Positions 24,901-35,293 of a stretch of 64,000 nt of DNA are shown in pieces (the stretch's first letter is position 1; the number at the start of each line of letters is the position of its first letter). The notes beneath the pieces are model-generated. The model had not been told where the DNA came from. It did no database searches and saw nothing but the letters and a program-made list of their open reading frames with translations. Made by a program: the position numbers and the translations under genes. Source of the stretch: Oxytricha trifallax (lineage: Eukaryota; Ciliophora; Spirotrichea; Sporadotrichida; Oxytrichidae). The stretch spans positions 279,168 through 343,167 of the forward strand of contig ARYC01016986.1 of assembly GCA_000711775.1 (NCBI GenBank), given 5' to 3'.

Positions 24901-27900
24901 TTACTTTTATTTTAAGTGAGTATCACTAAATATATCATAAGTTCAATTTGATAAGAGACTTACTTTTGTTCTTAATAATCAATAATCATTGATAAATTTA
25001 TTTAAAGCAAACTTGGATTTTATTATTAATTTTAATCATCTTTAGATTATATAATTATTGCTATATTTATTTGATTTTATTTATTTTCTCATTCTGATTT
25101 ATTTTTGATGGGAGAATACTTGTAAATTTATTAATATTTTTCTCTTTTTCCATCTAAATAAATACTATTTAGAATAATAGTATATTAATAGACTATTTGC
25201 ATAAAATAGAAGTTATATAAAAGTTTTCAAATAAAATTTCAATATGCTCAATATGTAAAATAGGAAATTTATTGAGTAATGCGGAATTATTTTTACATAT
25301 AAAATAGGGTAATAAGGGGTAATAGGATTATGCATGTGTGTATTAGAGGGTTAGGGTAGTTTGGTCGAAGGGATAGGGATAAATATTATAAATTTAATTA
25401 AATAAAAACTGATAGAAAGAACCGTCATTAAATAACTGACTACCAGGCCCATGTCTTTCTCCTTATTTGTTTAGGTAACCCTTATATCTTTACTAATTTG
25501 AAAACTCCTTGAATGGTGTATATTCGAGTTTTTCCTAAACTATTATGTCTTTCCATTCCTAATAAGCTTTTTAGAAAACTTCATCGTGCTCTAACACAAA
25601 ATCTTTTGGCACTTCAGCGATTAATATAGTTGTTAATACTTCACTATTTTATATTACGCTTTCGTCCTCTTTTCTCTTTAAAATTAAAAAAATAATATTG
25701 AAGAAATGTTAGATTTACATATTTTAAAATTATATTTAATTCAATAGATACACTCTTTGTAATTTCTTCTAGATTCTTTTGCGAAGCTAGCACCTTTGTA
25801 GCAGAATTTTATTATTCAAGACCAATGCTTGTATCTTAAGACTTACAGCAGACAGCACCCATTTATATTAAATATTATAAGATAATCCCCAAAGTTTAAT
25901 TGGAATAAAATTCAAATGAACTTCACTATATTCAATATATTGCTTACTTTTTTACATTTGCTTTTTATTTTACCGTTCCATTAAAATATATACGGATCAT
26001 TAAATAAAGAAATGTCAATTTTTTTATTGTGTAAATATTAATAGTAAATATTTAAATATAATGCAATATATGTCAAAGAACAATCAAATTTTATTATTAC
26101 TTATCTATGGAGTCTCTTACTTTTAAGTAATTATTAATCTTCATAATAATTGTAGGCTTGAGAAAATTCATATCTGTGTTTTTTTGTTAAAAAAAATATT
26201 TATGGCTGATAAATTTGAACAAATACATCTTTCTATATATAAAAATCACTATGTTAAATTAATGATAAGGAGGAAATAAATCAGGATAGAAATTAAAAAT
26301 ATTTCATTTTTAAAATGAGTTTAATGAAAAATTAATTATATCATTTTTACAAATAAATTATAAGATAAAACTAGCTTGCTCTAAAAAAATGTGAAATATT
26401 TTTATATTAATAAAATTTGAAGCCTATTAATAATTTTTTTAAATAAAATTAATTGTAAAAAAATAACATACTACTATTATAATTATAATTAAACCCCATA
26501 AATTGGATAACATGGATGCTCATGAAGGTCATTAAGTAAAGTAATAAAATGGAGTAAATAAGTTATACCTTTATAGTTCAAATCATAAATAGTTTTATTT
26601 TCTTATATTAAAATAAATTTCTTCCCTATATTGTCAAACATGAACTCCTTCCCATCGATAGACACGAATTTAACAGAGTTGCTTTAAGAGTTAAACCTTA
26701 AAATTGTTTTGTTTAATTCAGATTATGTGAGTTAGAGATCGTTGATACTTTACATAGTTTAAGTTTGATTAAACTATTATGACATGCCATTTTAATTGCT
26801 TAAAGTATTAAAATTTAGTCCATGCACCTTTTTAATTCTGTTTTTTCAATACAGGTTATTCTTTTTTTAAGTTCCTTAATGGTGTTGCTTAAAATTTCAA
26901 AATTGCTATTAAACCTTTTTGCAAGGTCAGCACATATAGTATTTACTTAATCCAAAATGTTTTTGGAATTTAATGGCTCGCTCGACCTTTATTTTTCTTA
27001 GAATTCTTTTTCTTGGTTAAACATTTGAACCTCAAATATCTTTTACTACTCACTAAAAAGTTTGAGTTAATTTTAATTTTTCTCAATAAGTTGAACTTTG
27101 ATAAAGTTATGTAAATCTTTTAACTTAATTTGCAAAGGACTCTTATGTAGCAATTCCTATACTCGGAGATAAGCCTTTAATATCCTTACACGCAACTAAA
27201 ACACATTTTAAATTTCGTCCTTCCATCTTTTATCCATTGTTATATCATTGAAATATTCATCCCATCCACTTTTTCCTGAAGTTTTGCTTAATATTTATTG
27301 TTATGTTAGAGTTTTTAGTCATGCATTTCATTAAGTTAATCTTATAACATCTCTGACATTTGAGCTATCAGTTTCTCTCTCATGACATTCAAAGCTTATT
27401 AAGTTAATCCTTGAAACTAGCTATTTACGATTTCCTCAAATTAATTTAATTCAGGAAAAGTTGCATCGAACTTTGTTTGAAATTCTTCAGTGTCTGTTTA
27501 AAGCTATTATGAATTTAATGATTATAAGTCAGAGTGAATTTTTTTTTCATTTTGTGGTATTTCATCTGAATTATTACTTCCTTAATCACAACTTATCGCA
27601 ATGGGTTTTGGTTGAATCTTTTAGCTCACATTTTAATCTTATTAATTTTAGAGTTATTTTGTAGCAACTTATTTACCAGGGGTAGATTATTTACTATCGC
27701 TTTTTCTGGAGTTCAAAGTTGTTATTTGCCAGTTTCGATGATGTTATTATTCATCCTTGTGAAATCGCTTTTGTATTTGAGCTTTTACATCTTTATACGT
27801 TATCTTTCCTAGTCCTTACTGTTTTAAATACTTCAGAATCGTAGTCCTCTATTCCTCTAATTTAAGCTCCTTAAGTTGATTATCATAAAAAAATTCAGCA

Positions 27901-28112
27901 GTGTAGTCTGAAAGTTTTTAATCAGAAATTTTAGCTTATGGGGTTTTGGGGTTTTAAGTTTTTTGGTGCTTAATCTTTTACTCATTCTTTGTTAATATTT
28001 GTTTTTTATCTTGACTTGCTTATATAACATTCCTGGTTGCTAATTTAAGGTACTATTATAATTAGTAGTCTTATCTTGAGTTAGTACTATTAAAATCTAA
28101 AATGCTCTTCAT
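21999..28112 (-). CDS. MORN-repeat protein gene, eight colinear MDSs
   Basis: Start ATG at 28112-28110 ([11 protein letters not shown]), stop TGA at 22001-21999. The first block (28112-26570) encodes a Gln-rich coiled-coil N-terminus of about 500 residues. The later blocks encode roughly ten MORN repeats (YEGEF...[15 protein letters not shown] type) and a typical end, [18 protein letters not shown] proteins bind membranes or act as scaffolds; the target here is unknown. All seven pointer joins are in frame: TTTATA, TTTAAAATTA, TGATA, AGA, AAGTTT, ATT and TTTAA. One 53-nt intron at 25794-25846 keeps the frame. The first block has at least three one-base frame breaks, each at or beside an A-run, more likely sequence errors than mutations. 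Gene order is not scrambled. Confidence 0.92.
22046..22092 (-). other. Short IES, pointer TTTAA
   Basis: TTTAA at 22041-22045 and 22088-22092. The join reads [12 protein letters not shown], the expected end of a MORN protein. 47 bp. Confidence 0.9.
22150..22223 (-). other. Short IES, pointer ATT
   Basis: ATT at 22147-22149 and 22221-22223. The join reads YSGQWKNGKQHGEG, restoring one MORN repeat. 74 bp. Confidence 0.85.
22533..22594 (-). other. Short IES, pointer AAGTTT
   Basis: AAGTTT at 22527-22532 and 22589-22594. The join reads [15 protein letters not shown], restoring a MORN repeat. 62 bp. Confidence 0.9.
22712..23366 (-). other. IES, pointer AGA, carrying a MITE-like element
   Basis: AGA at 22709-22711 and 23364-23366. 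The join reads DGAKLYLGQWVKDN, restoring a MORN repeat. 655 bp, of which 22916-23266 is a GGGGAAGT...-ended element. Confidence 0.8.
22916..23266. mobile_element. MITE-like element, GGGGGGAAGTTTCC family, copy c
   Basis: Left end GGGGAAGTCTC followed by GGTTTCCTGCCCC; right end GCAAGAAACTCCCCCC, inverted. 351 bp, AT-rich, non-coding. Ends are worn and no target duplication is evident. Entirely inside the MORN-gene IES 22712-23366. Confidence 0.65.
23437..25414 (-). other. Long IES, pointer TGATA
   Basis: TGATA at 23432-23436 and 25410-25414. The join reads [14 protein letters not shown], restoring a MORN repeat. Nearly 2 kb, very AT-rich; a G-rich patch at 25308-25378 (GGGTAATAAGGGGTAATAGG) looks like a worn element end of the TGTTCACC type. 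Confidence 0.85.
25687..25732 (-). other. Short IES, pointer TTTAAAATTA
   Basis: The 10-bp repeat lies at 25677-25686 and 25723-25732. The join reads [15 protein letters not shown] in frame. 46 bp. Confidence 0.9.
25868..26575 (-). other. IES, pointer TTTATA
   Basis: TTTATA at 25862-25867 and 26570-26575. The join is in frame when the adjacent 53-nt intron (25794-25846) is spliced: [16 protein letters not shown]. 708 bp. Confidence 0.75.
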
Positions 28113-28439
28113 TCAATACACAAATGGCTTGTTGTTTTATTATTCGAACTACTATTATTAAATAAGTTACTAAAAATAGCATATTAAAAATAATAAAAAG
28201 TCAAACAAACTATAACAACTCTAACAAAGTATAACAAACTCCTATTTTATAAAACTTATTTATTAAAATCTTATTAATTTAAATAATTTTCTTAAACCCT
28301 CTGATAAAGACATTAAAGTAAGACTCTTCACTACATTTAAAATAAATACAATAAAAACGACCCTATTAATATTTTACAATTATTTGAGCGTTTCAATCAG
28401 AAAAATTGAGGTGCTTAAACAAATTGTTTAATTATATTA

Positions 28440-31400
28440 TTTAGGAAATTTTAAACCTATTCCTTTAACTACTGAGGCACAAGATGATAATTTATATAAG
28501 TATTAAGTTGTGAAAAGTATTATTTGCTTATTTTAAACTACACTAAATATTTTATTTATTTGGTTATAAACTTATTAATTATATTTGAGATAGAATGTTT
28601 GTTAAATCTCAGGTATGTATAAACTTAATCGAGTAAATGAAATAAAAGCTTTAATTTTTATATTAGAGTTTGTTAGAGTTTTAGTATTAATGTTAAAATT
28701 TATGAACAAAATTAAGTTAAGTTAACTAATTTAATCATAAAATTATTGTTCTGTTATGAACCTTCTAAGTTTTAAGGTTTGCCTTCACCATCTTTAATCC
28801 CTTAGTCATGAAGTTGCATGACCAAATTTTTGTAGTTTATCAAATCACCTATTTCGCCTTTCATTTAATTGATCTCATCCTTAATTCTTTTATTTTCATC
28901 TAGGTATTTTCTCTTCGATGGCAATTCTTATACCTCATTGCCCTTCATTTATTCATCTGGTTAATGTCTTGATTTTCGTTTGGCACTTTGTTTCATGAGA
29001 TAGGCAGACCTCCCCTTTTACACTATAAATAAATTAATAAGAACTTGTACCTACCACTAAAATTAAGACTATTTTAGAGTGCCTTTACAAACTCTGGCTT
29101 CATATTCAAAACCCCAAAACCCCTTAGTGAGGTTTATAAGTGCTTTGATTTGTAGGGTATAGTTGGGGTCTTATTGGGGTTAGTAGAGAAATTAGGCCAA
29201 TTTGCAAAATGAGAAATAGAAATTAGCGAAATTTAGGGTCTATTTATGATGAGTAATATTTAGATTTACTGCTTAAGCTTAGGTATGGTACAAGTATTAA
29301 TATAGACTAAGTCAAACCAGTAATGAATTATGCTGCTATAGCAAAGCTCCTGCGCAAGAGTGCCTCAACAGTTAGGTATCATTGCTTGTTGGCTGTTTAG
29401 CATTATAATTCAGGCACTTGAAAGCATCCTGCAAGAAAATAAAAGTTCTCACAGCACCATATTGACTACCTCTGCGACTCGAAAACTTTAAAGTATTGGG
29501 CACACTTTCCACTAGACTAGCGAGCTGTGATGTTTCATCGTAGGTTTCCTGACATGCGCATCTCTCCTTAGACTATAGCTAATATTTATAGACGACATGG
29601 TATTACTTTCAAGACTGTCAACAGAGTGAAGAGAGTGATTGATTTTACGGTGCCATTTTATAGTAATAATTTAAACTATATATATGATTAAATGCAGAGA
29701 GCTATTACTAATAACATCAAGTTCATACATGCAGATGAAGCTGTGTTTACGTTCAACACTTTTATTAATAAGTCTTGGTACAAGAAGTATGATAACATAG
29801 AAGTTTATGACTAAAAAGTAAAGGTAGTCACCCATGCAATTTTAGCTGGTATAAGTGAAGATTCAGGCTTAGAGAGTTATGTGATTCACCCTCGCTCTAT
29901 TAAGCGAGAGTAGTACATAGAGTTCCTACATAAGCTGAGAGATAAATACAACGATTAAGAGATCATCCTGTTTGTAGACAACCTCTCAGTTCATAAGACT
30001 AAGGAGTCTAAAAAAGCTTATGAAGAGTTAAACATTACTCCTGTATACAATGTTCCTTATAGCCCATAATTTAATGGAATTGAATTCTACTGGAGTTAAA
30101 TCATAACCCACTACAAGAAACTGCTGCTATATCACCTAATGCATGACTTGCCTATATATACAGTAGACCTGATTCAGAGTAGCTGCAAGAGAGTAAACAT
30201 AGATAAGACAACAGTTTGTGCGAGAGAAGGAAGAATGAATGTTTATAAATAAGTTTTAGATTTAAATGAATGAATAAGTTCACATATTAAACTAACCCAT
30301 AAAGGGGTTTGGCTTTTTTTTCTTCTCCTCTTCTTATGGCTTGCTTGGGCCCATATTTCTTCTCTTTGTGCCAGCTCCTGCATCTATGTTCATTTCTTCT
30401 GACTTTTAAACATCTTTATAAAGTCTCTTGCTCACTTCATAAATAGTCTATGACTTTCTCTCTCTGTGAACCTTCGCATGCTCTTTCATTAGGAATATAC
30501 CAGTTCCAGGTTTCCCTACAAAGTTATGTGTCAAAGCTTACTAGAGAGGTATGGATGCTTCTTAAGCTCCGCAAGCCAGGTCTCGCTTATTAGTATGCCT
30601 TGCTTCTTTTAATCTTCAGGAGAAATAGAGTAGCGTTTCTTGTGAGCTTCTTCAATGATCTCTCTGAGATAGCTCTCTCTTAAAGTGCCAAGAACACCAA
30701 AGAAGAAGCTCCTTTCTGGAAGTTTGTTAGAGAGTTGTTTCTTGGTAGGAAGATAAACTTCCAACTCATCATCTTTCATCGCATCATCGTAAAGATTAGT
30801 GACTGAAATCTCTGGGTAGTTTGGTATTTCTATCAACTTAATTTCATTGTTTTTGAAGGCTTTCTTCTCATCACAGAGTATCGCTCTTAGAAATGAGATT
30901 TTGGTACCTTCCATCGTTGGAAGTAATAAACCCACTATAGTATATGATTAAGTATATGTCACATGCTTACCATGCTAAGTGAGGTATCGATAGAGATCTT
31001 CCTTGCTTCTAAATCTTGAGATCATTTCTTAAGCTTCAACCCTCTTCATTGCAGTACTTATAGATTCCATCCTTGTTCCTTCTCTTGTTATTGAATTTCA
31101 AATTTTAATATATAGAGTTCTGGATCCTACTATTAAAAATCTTAGTATTAAATATGGGCATCTTATAGGAGGTCAACCTGCTAAGGATACGTGGAGAAAG
31201 CTGGAAGAAGCTGTAACAAACTTCAGAGATGGAGCTCCATTTTTATCAATTTAGTTCCATTAAATTAGTACTAAATTTGTTTAAATTTAATTAGTACCGG
31301 TACTAAATTCGTTTAAATTTAATTCGTACCAATTTAATAGTACCAAAACTTAATTAGTACCTAGTTTTAATCCAGTGAGGTTTTAATGGAAAAGTTCCAA

Positions 31401-34400
31401 TTTGGTTTAAAACTTAATTGGTACCAGTACCAACCTGAACTTTATCTGAGTTGGTACCACAATCAAAATTATTAAGAGTAAAATTACGAAAATTATACTT
31501 ATAAACTGAGTATAAATATGAAGTCTTAGAGCTTAGATAAAACCATCATTTATGCTGTTGCAACTCCTATATAGTCAAGATATAGCTAAAGAGGTTTTAA
31601 GATCTTTATAATAGAAATTTAAATTTGAATTTAAAAATGGCGGTCAACTTAAATCGTAGAGCAGCACTTTTAGGAGCAGGTCAATCAATGCTCAACTTTG
31701 GCTCCACTAAAAAGCCTGAAATAATTTATGTTGAGAGGGAGATAGAGCTAAGAGCTCTTGAATTTGAAGCAGAGGTTTTTATCATAGAAGTATTAAACCA
31801 GAGAGAGCGCAGAGATAGGGGTTTAAACTTAAATTGATTATGTTGAAGAGCTAAAAGAACAGCAACCAATCGAAAAGATAAAAACATTTATATGTGAAGA
31901 CTGTTAGAATCATTTCTCAACAGAACAAAGCTTGAAGAGACACCTTAAAGAGGTACACTCTGGCAAAGCCAAGATATATTTCAAGCACGAAAAAGTGGAT
32001 GGAAGGTACTAATGCACAACTTGTAATAAGTCTAATACTCACTCTGCAAAAGTTAAGAAGCACATGCAAAAGCATCACCTCAGTGAATTCTTGATTTAAG
32101 ATTAAGAGACACAAAAACTTGTGCCAGCTAAAAGAAAATAAAATACTCTCGAATCTTAAAGAGAGTTACAGGAGAAGCTCAAGAGACAGAAAAGATAAGA
32201 ATCGATGAACTAACCTGCAGGCAATACAATTCTAGCATGCTTCCAAGCAAAAGCTATGAGCATTCCTGCATTGAATGAAATTAATCTAAGTAGTTGTATT
32301 GAGAATTACTTGCATATAAGTGTTCCTAACAAAGCAAAGCTTATAGTGGTTGATGAGTATGCATACAAGGTGTACCCTTTCAGCTATCTCCTTAAGAACG
32401 AGCAATACTAAAATGAGTTTGCTAACGAATATATGATTCTTAGAGAGGCATAGAGAAAAGATTGCAAGAACTTGCTTAAGCTAGATGGTGTTAATTTAAG
32501 CTATGGTTTTATCGCACTGAGACTTAAGAAATGTGAAATGACTCTGAGAGATTATTTATATCATAACAGATACCCAGATGATTTGAATGATATACTATCA
32601 GATATGATAAAGGGTGTCAAGGAGTTGCATGAACTTGGATATGTTCATAGAGATTTGAAACCTGAAAATGTAATGCTGAACCTCTGCCCTATAGAAGTCG
32701 TAGTTATCGATTTCAATAGAGCCTTAAGATAAGAGATAGTAACTTTAGCAAAGGTTCTTGGCACTCCTGGCTACTTCCCAATAAGAGAGAAGTGGACGAA
32801 TGGATCAGTTTAGTGGGATGTATGGGCAGTAGCTGCTATAATTTTAGAGACTGACATGGAATGCATGTCTTACTATGGTACCAAATAAGAGAAATAATCA
32901 ATAAGTTTAGCGATTAAGCATATAAATCAGGACGATATCTGCAAAGAAATCAAACAGATTGTAGACATGATAATTGTAAGAGCACCATCATATCCAAGAT
33001 AATTCTTAGACGATATACTCGAACCACTATAGAGAGCAAGATTCAAGAGATACAATAAAGACAAGCAGATAAAATTTGTTTGAGTTAAATCGCATAATAA
33101 TTATTAAATATACTTAAAATTCACATAAAACCTGCACTTTCTCTACTAACCCCAATAAGACCCCAACTATACCCTACAAATCAAAGCACTTATAAACCTC
33201 ACTAAGGGGTTTTGGGGTTTTGATTGACTATCGTGTTCTATGACTAGTCCAGTCTTTCTCGTCGTTTAAGTTTAGCATCCTAAATCATTTGAAGCATCCC
33301 ATCCTAATCAAGAGATAATAGGACGTCACAAATCCACCTTTTATCAAGATGAAAACAGTCGCATCGACTTGGCAAATATTTAAGTAATCCAGGTCTGCTT
33401 CTGAGAATGCTAAAAAATCATCTGAAGTTAAACCTTCAATCTAGGGAACTGATGAAGGCACTACATTATTCCGTTTTAAGCACTAAAACTATAAACTTAG
33501 ATAGTCTTACCTCTTTCTTTCCATCAATGATATCCCTGAAGAAGTATGTACTCGTGCAATTTATTTTTGACAAATAAGCGTCGTATAATTCTTTTTTACT
33601 CTCTATTTTCTCTTTTAGTTAATGGATATTTGTTCACCCCGAGGTACCCTACCCCCACCTCAAAAATGAAGTTTCCCTATTATACCCCACTTTATATGAA
33701 AAATCATATTCCCAAGGTATGAATCGTCTCCCTTCATGACATCTCGCTCATAACAATATTTATATATAAAATGGTATAAATTTTTTTAAATTATCTATTA
33801 TCATATTAATTGCTGTTTTGATGTTATTTGGAATTTTTGGCAACTTTCACTACGTCCGTCGACTATTTAAGACACATACTGCCATAGGAAAATATATTTC
33901 AATTGAGTTTACATTGTCTAGACTTATTACAGATTTTATTAAAACTATAAAGCTATGCACATAAAAATTCCAAAAATCTTTTTCAGCCTAAATCATCTCT
34001 TTTGGATTTAAATATAAAAATTTATATGAGTAAATTTTTAAAAAAATTCATTACTGTCTTAAATAAAGATCAAATTATATTGAAATTTTGATAAAAAATA
34101 ATAATGTTTGTTAATTTATTTTTCTGTATAATCATTATCATTTTTATAATAAAATAATTTTTATTTAAGACAGTAATGAATTTTTTTAAAAATTTACTCA
34201 TATAAATTTTTATATTTAAATCCAAAAGAGATGATTTAGGCTGAAAAAGATTTTGGAATTTTTATGCGCATAGCTTTATTGTATTAATAAAATCTGAAAT
34301 AAGTCTAAGCAATGTAAACTCAATTGAAATATATTTTCCTATGGCAGTATGAGTCTTAAATAGTCGGCGGACGTAGTGAGATTTGCCAAAAATTCCAAAT

Positions 34401-34676
34401 AACATCAAAACAGCAATTAAAAAGATAATAGATAATTTCGAAAAATTTATATCATTATATATATATAAATATTGTTATGAGAGCGAGATGTCATGAAGGG
34501 AGACGATTCATACCTTGGGAATATGATTTTTCATATAAAGTGGGGTATAATAGGGAAACTTCATTTTTGAGGTGGGGGTAGGGGTGAAGGGGGTACCTCG
34601 GTTTAGGGACTGGGGGGAGGGGTGTTGGGGTACATCAGGTTGAACAGATATTAACTTGTTGTAAAATGCTTTCCAT
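28440..34676 (-). CDS. Unknown gene interrupted by a foldback transposon and by a whole TBE
   Basis: Start ATG at 34676-34674 (MESILQQVNIHQLKEK). Block 1 ends at pointer GATATT, where the foldback element 33631-34646 sits. Block 2 (33630-33223) has a 28-nt intron (33483-33510) and an acidic stretch (TSDDFLAFSEADLDYL), with one frame break near a T-run. It ends at ATT, where TBE copy 1 begins. Block 3 (29106-28756) continues in frame (NTIVNMKPEFVKAL), has a 32-nt intron (29023-29054), then a basic patch and a leucine-rich coil (LPSKRKYLDENKRIKDEI) that resembles a bZIP. A TCAT/ATGA pointer joins block 4 (from 28497). Its TGA end was not fixed, so the left limit is approximate. No family recognised; a nuclear regulatory role is only a guess. 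Confidence 0.75.
28498..28759 (-). other. IES, pointer ATGA
   Basis: ATGA at 28494-28497 and 28756-28759. The join reads NLEGSSCASVVKGIG in frame. AT-rich, 262 bp. Confidence 0.6.
29209..30273 (+). CDS. TBE 42-kDa-type DD34E transposase, one in-frame TGA
   Basis: IS630/Tc1-superfamily DDE transposase that cuts DNA at TBE ends; in Oxytricha, TBE transposases take part in genome rearrangement. About 354 codons, the usual size. The N-terminal DNA-binding helices precede the core. Catalytic residues visible: Asp in FIHADEAVFTF, Asp in LFVDNLSVHK, and Glu in YSPQFNGIEFYW, 34 residues after the second Asp. An in-frame TGA at 29419-29421 would stop translation after about 70 residues; the intact copy at 36629 has no stop there. 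The gene converges on the 22-kDa gene with six bases between stops. Start chosen as the first ATG after the terminal repeat. Confidence 0.92.
30280..31070 (-). CDS. TBE 22-kDa-type protein
   Basis: Conserved TBE gene of unknown function. Begins MESISTAMKR, carries a conserved middle (TKISFLRAILCDEKKAF, YPEISVTNLYDDAM, SNKLPERSFFFGVLGTL) and ends with a Lys-rich tail (EEEKKKKPNPF). An intron at 30516-30541 (26 nt) is needed for the C-terminal frame and has the same length in copy 2. A second, 36-nt intron at 30935-30970 is likely, though the frame is open without it. Convergent with the transposase, divergent from the zinc-finger kinase gene. Intact except for this intron ambiguity. Confidence 0.85.
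31250..31460. promoter_or_regulatory. Divergent promoter region of TBE copy 1 with repeated GGTAC motifs
   Basis: Lies between the 22-kDa gene (-) and the kinase gene (+). A unit of the form AACTTAATTAGTACC recurs with GGTAC or GTACC at many sites (for example TTAGTACCGGTACTAAATT). The matching region of TBE copy 2 (38670-38860) keeps the TTAATTAGG frame but replaces GGTAC by GGTGGTGCTCC-type motifs. Looks like a cluster of binding sites that has switched specificity between subfamilies. Confidence 0.5.
31637..33083 (+). CDS. TBE 57-kDa-type protein: two C2H2 zinc fingers plus kinase domain
   Basis: Starts MAVNLNRRAALLG, aligned with copy 2 (MSGNLLRKAALLG). A one-base frame break near 31800-31835 separates this N-terminus from the rest. 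Two C2H2 fingers follow: CEDCQNHFSTEQSLKRHLKE..H and CTTCNKSNTHSAKVKKHMQK..H. The kinase domain has a candidate ATP-lysine (YAYKVYPF), the catalytic HRDLKPENVML, and a GTPGYFP activation-segment end, but DFN where DFG is usual. Stop TGA at 33081-33083. Known for TBE elements: a zinc-finger/kinase ORF under selection, function unknown. The frame break may be an assembly error. Confidence 0.88.
33631..34646. mobile_element. Foldback element of the TGTTCACC family (palindrome 3), acting as an IES
   Basis: Starts TGTTCACCCCGAGGTACC and ends GGTTGAACA. Long inverted arms (about 33631-34067 and 34160-34646) surround a spacer of about 92 bp. The right arm has extra G-rich sequence near its outer end. 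GATATT occurs at 33625-33630 and 34647-34652, flanking it exactly as a 6-bp target duplication. Removing the element plus one GATATT joins two coding blocks of the third gene in frame (QQVNIHQLKEKIE on the minus strand). So this transposon, with its own target duplication as pointer, is an IES. Non-coding. Confidence 0.9.
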
Positions 34677-34815
34677 TTTAAACAGTATCTTAGAAATTTG
34701 TTGCTTAAAATTGTAAAAGAGGGAATAATTTTAGTAGAAAATATATTATAAAATAATTTAAATTAGGTTTTTAAATAGTAAAACAATTAGTTAATTCTAG
34801 AAGAGAGTAAATTCT

Positions 34816-35226
34816 GGGGGGAAGTTTCCTGCCCCCAACATAAAATTTATATTGTTTGGAAATAAAAATATTAGAAACATTAAATTTCAATTACCATAAC
34901 CATGTACTAAACAACTTTTATGAATATATATAATTTTCAAGGTACATAATTATTCTTTATCAAATTATATATTTTAAACAAGAATAAAATAATTGTTTTT
35001 TATTAATAACTAATGTGATTTCCATTAAAACGTAAATTCATTATCAAGGTAGAAATCATCTTTGAAGCTAAATTAAAAATAACTATATCATAATTTATGA
35101 TATAGATTCTTTGAAAATTATTAAAATTGCATATTTTATGTATGGGGCAGGAAACTACCTTTTTGGGGGCGTGAAACTTCCCCCCTATGGTGCATATAAA
35201 TCTTGAGGCAGGAAACTTCCCCCCCC
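34816..35226. mobile_element. MITE-like element, GGGGGGAAGTTTCC family, copy d
   Basis: Left end GGGGGGAAGTTTCCTGC (34816-34832), right end GCAGGAAACTTCCCCCCC (to 35226). An extra internal copy of the end lies at about 35145-35185. AATTCT at 34810-34815 and 35227-35232 is a perfect 6-bp flanking repeat. 411 bp, AT-rich interior. The best-preserved copy of the family. Confidence 0.85.
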
Positions 35227-35293
35227 AATTCTTTATAAGAGAATAATTCCATTAGAGTCATAATTAACTTTACAATAAATATTCTCATATTTT

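Larger units (their letters stand above)
29107..33222 (+). mobile_element. Complete telomere-bearing element (TBE copy 1), acting as an IES
   Basis: Ends in CAAAACCCCAAAACCCC (29107-29123) and its inverted copy (33206-33222). The terminal inverted repeats match over 85 bp (29107-29191, 33138-33222). The 3-bp ATT at 29104-29106 and 33223-33225 is the target duplication typical of TBEs. Length 4,116 bp. It encodes a transposase (+), a 22-kDa-type gene (-) and a zinc-finger kinase gene (+). It sits inside the third macronuclear gene, whose frame is open across it after removal plus one ATT. Established knowledge: TBEs in Oxytricha interrupt genes and are removed precisely during macronuclear development. 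Confidence 0.95.

Noticed and set aside
27940..27955. A TBE end or chromosome end
   Set aside because: It lies in a frame that is open on both sides, with no inverted partner and no target duplication.
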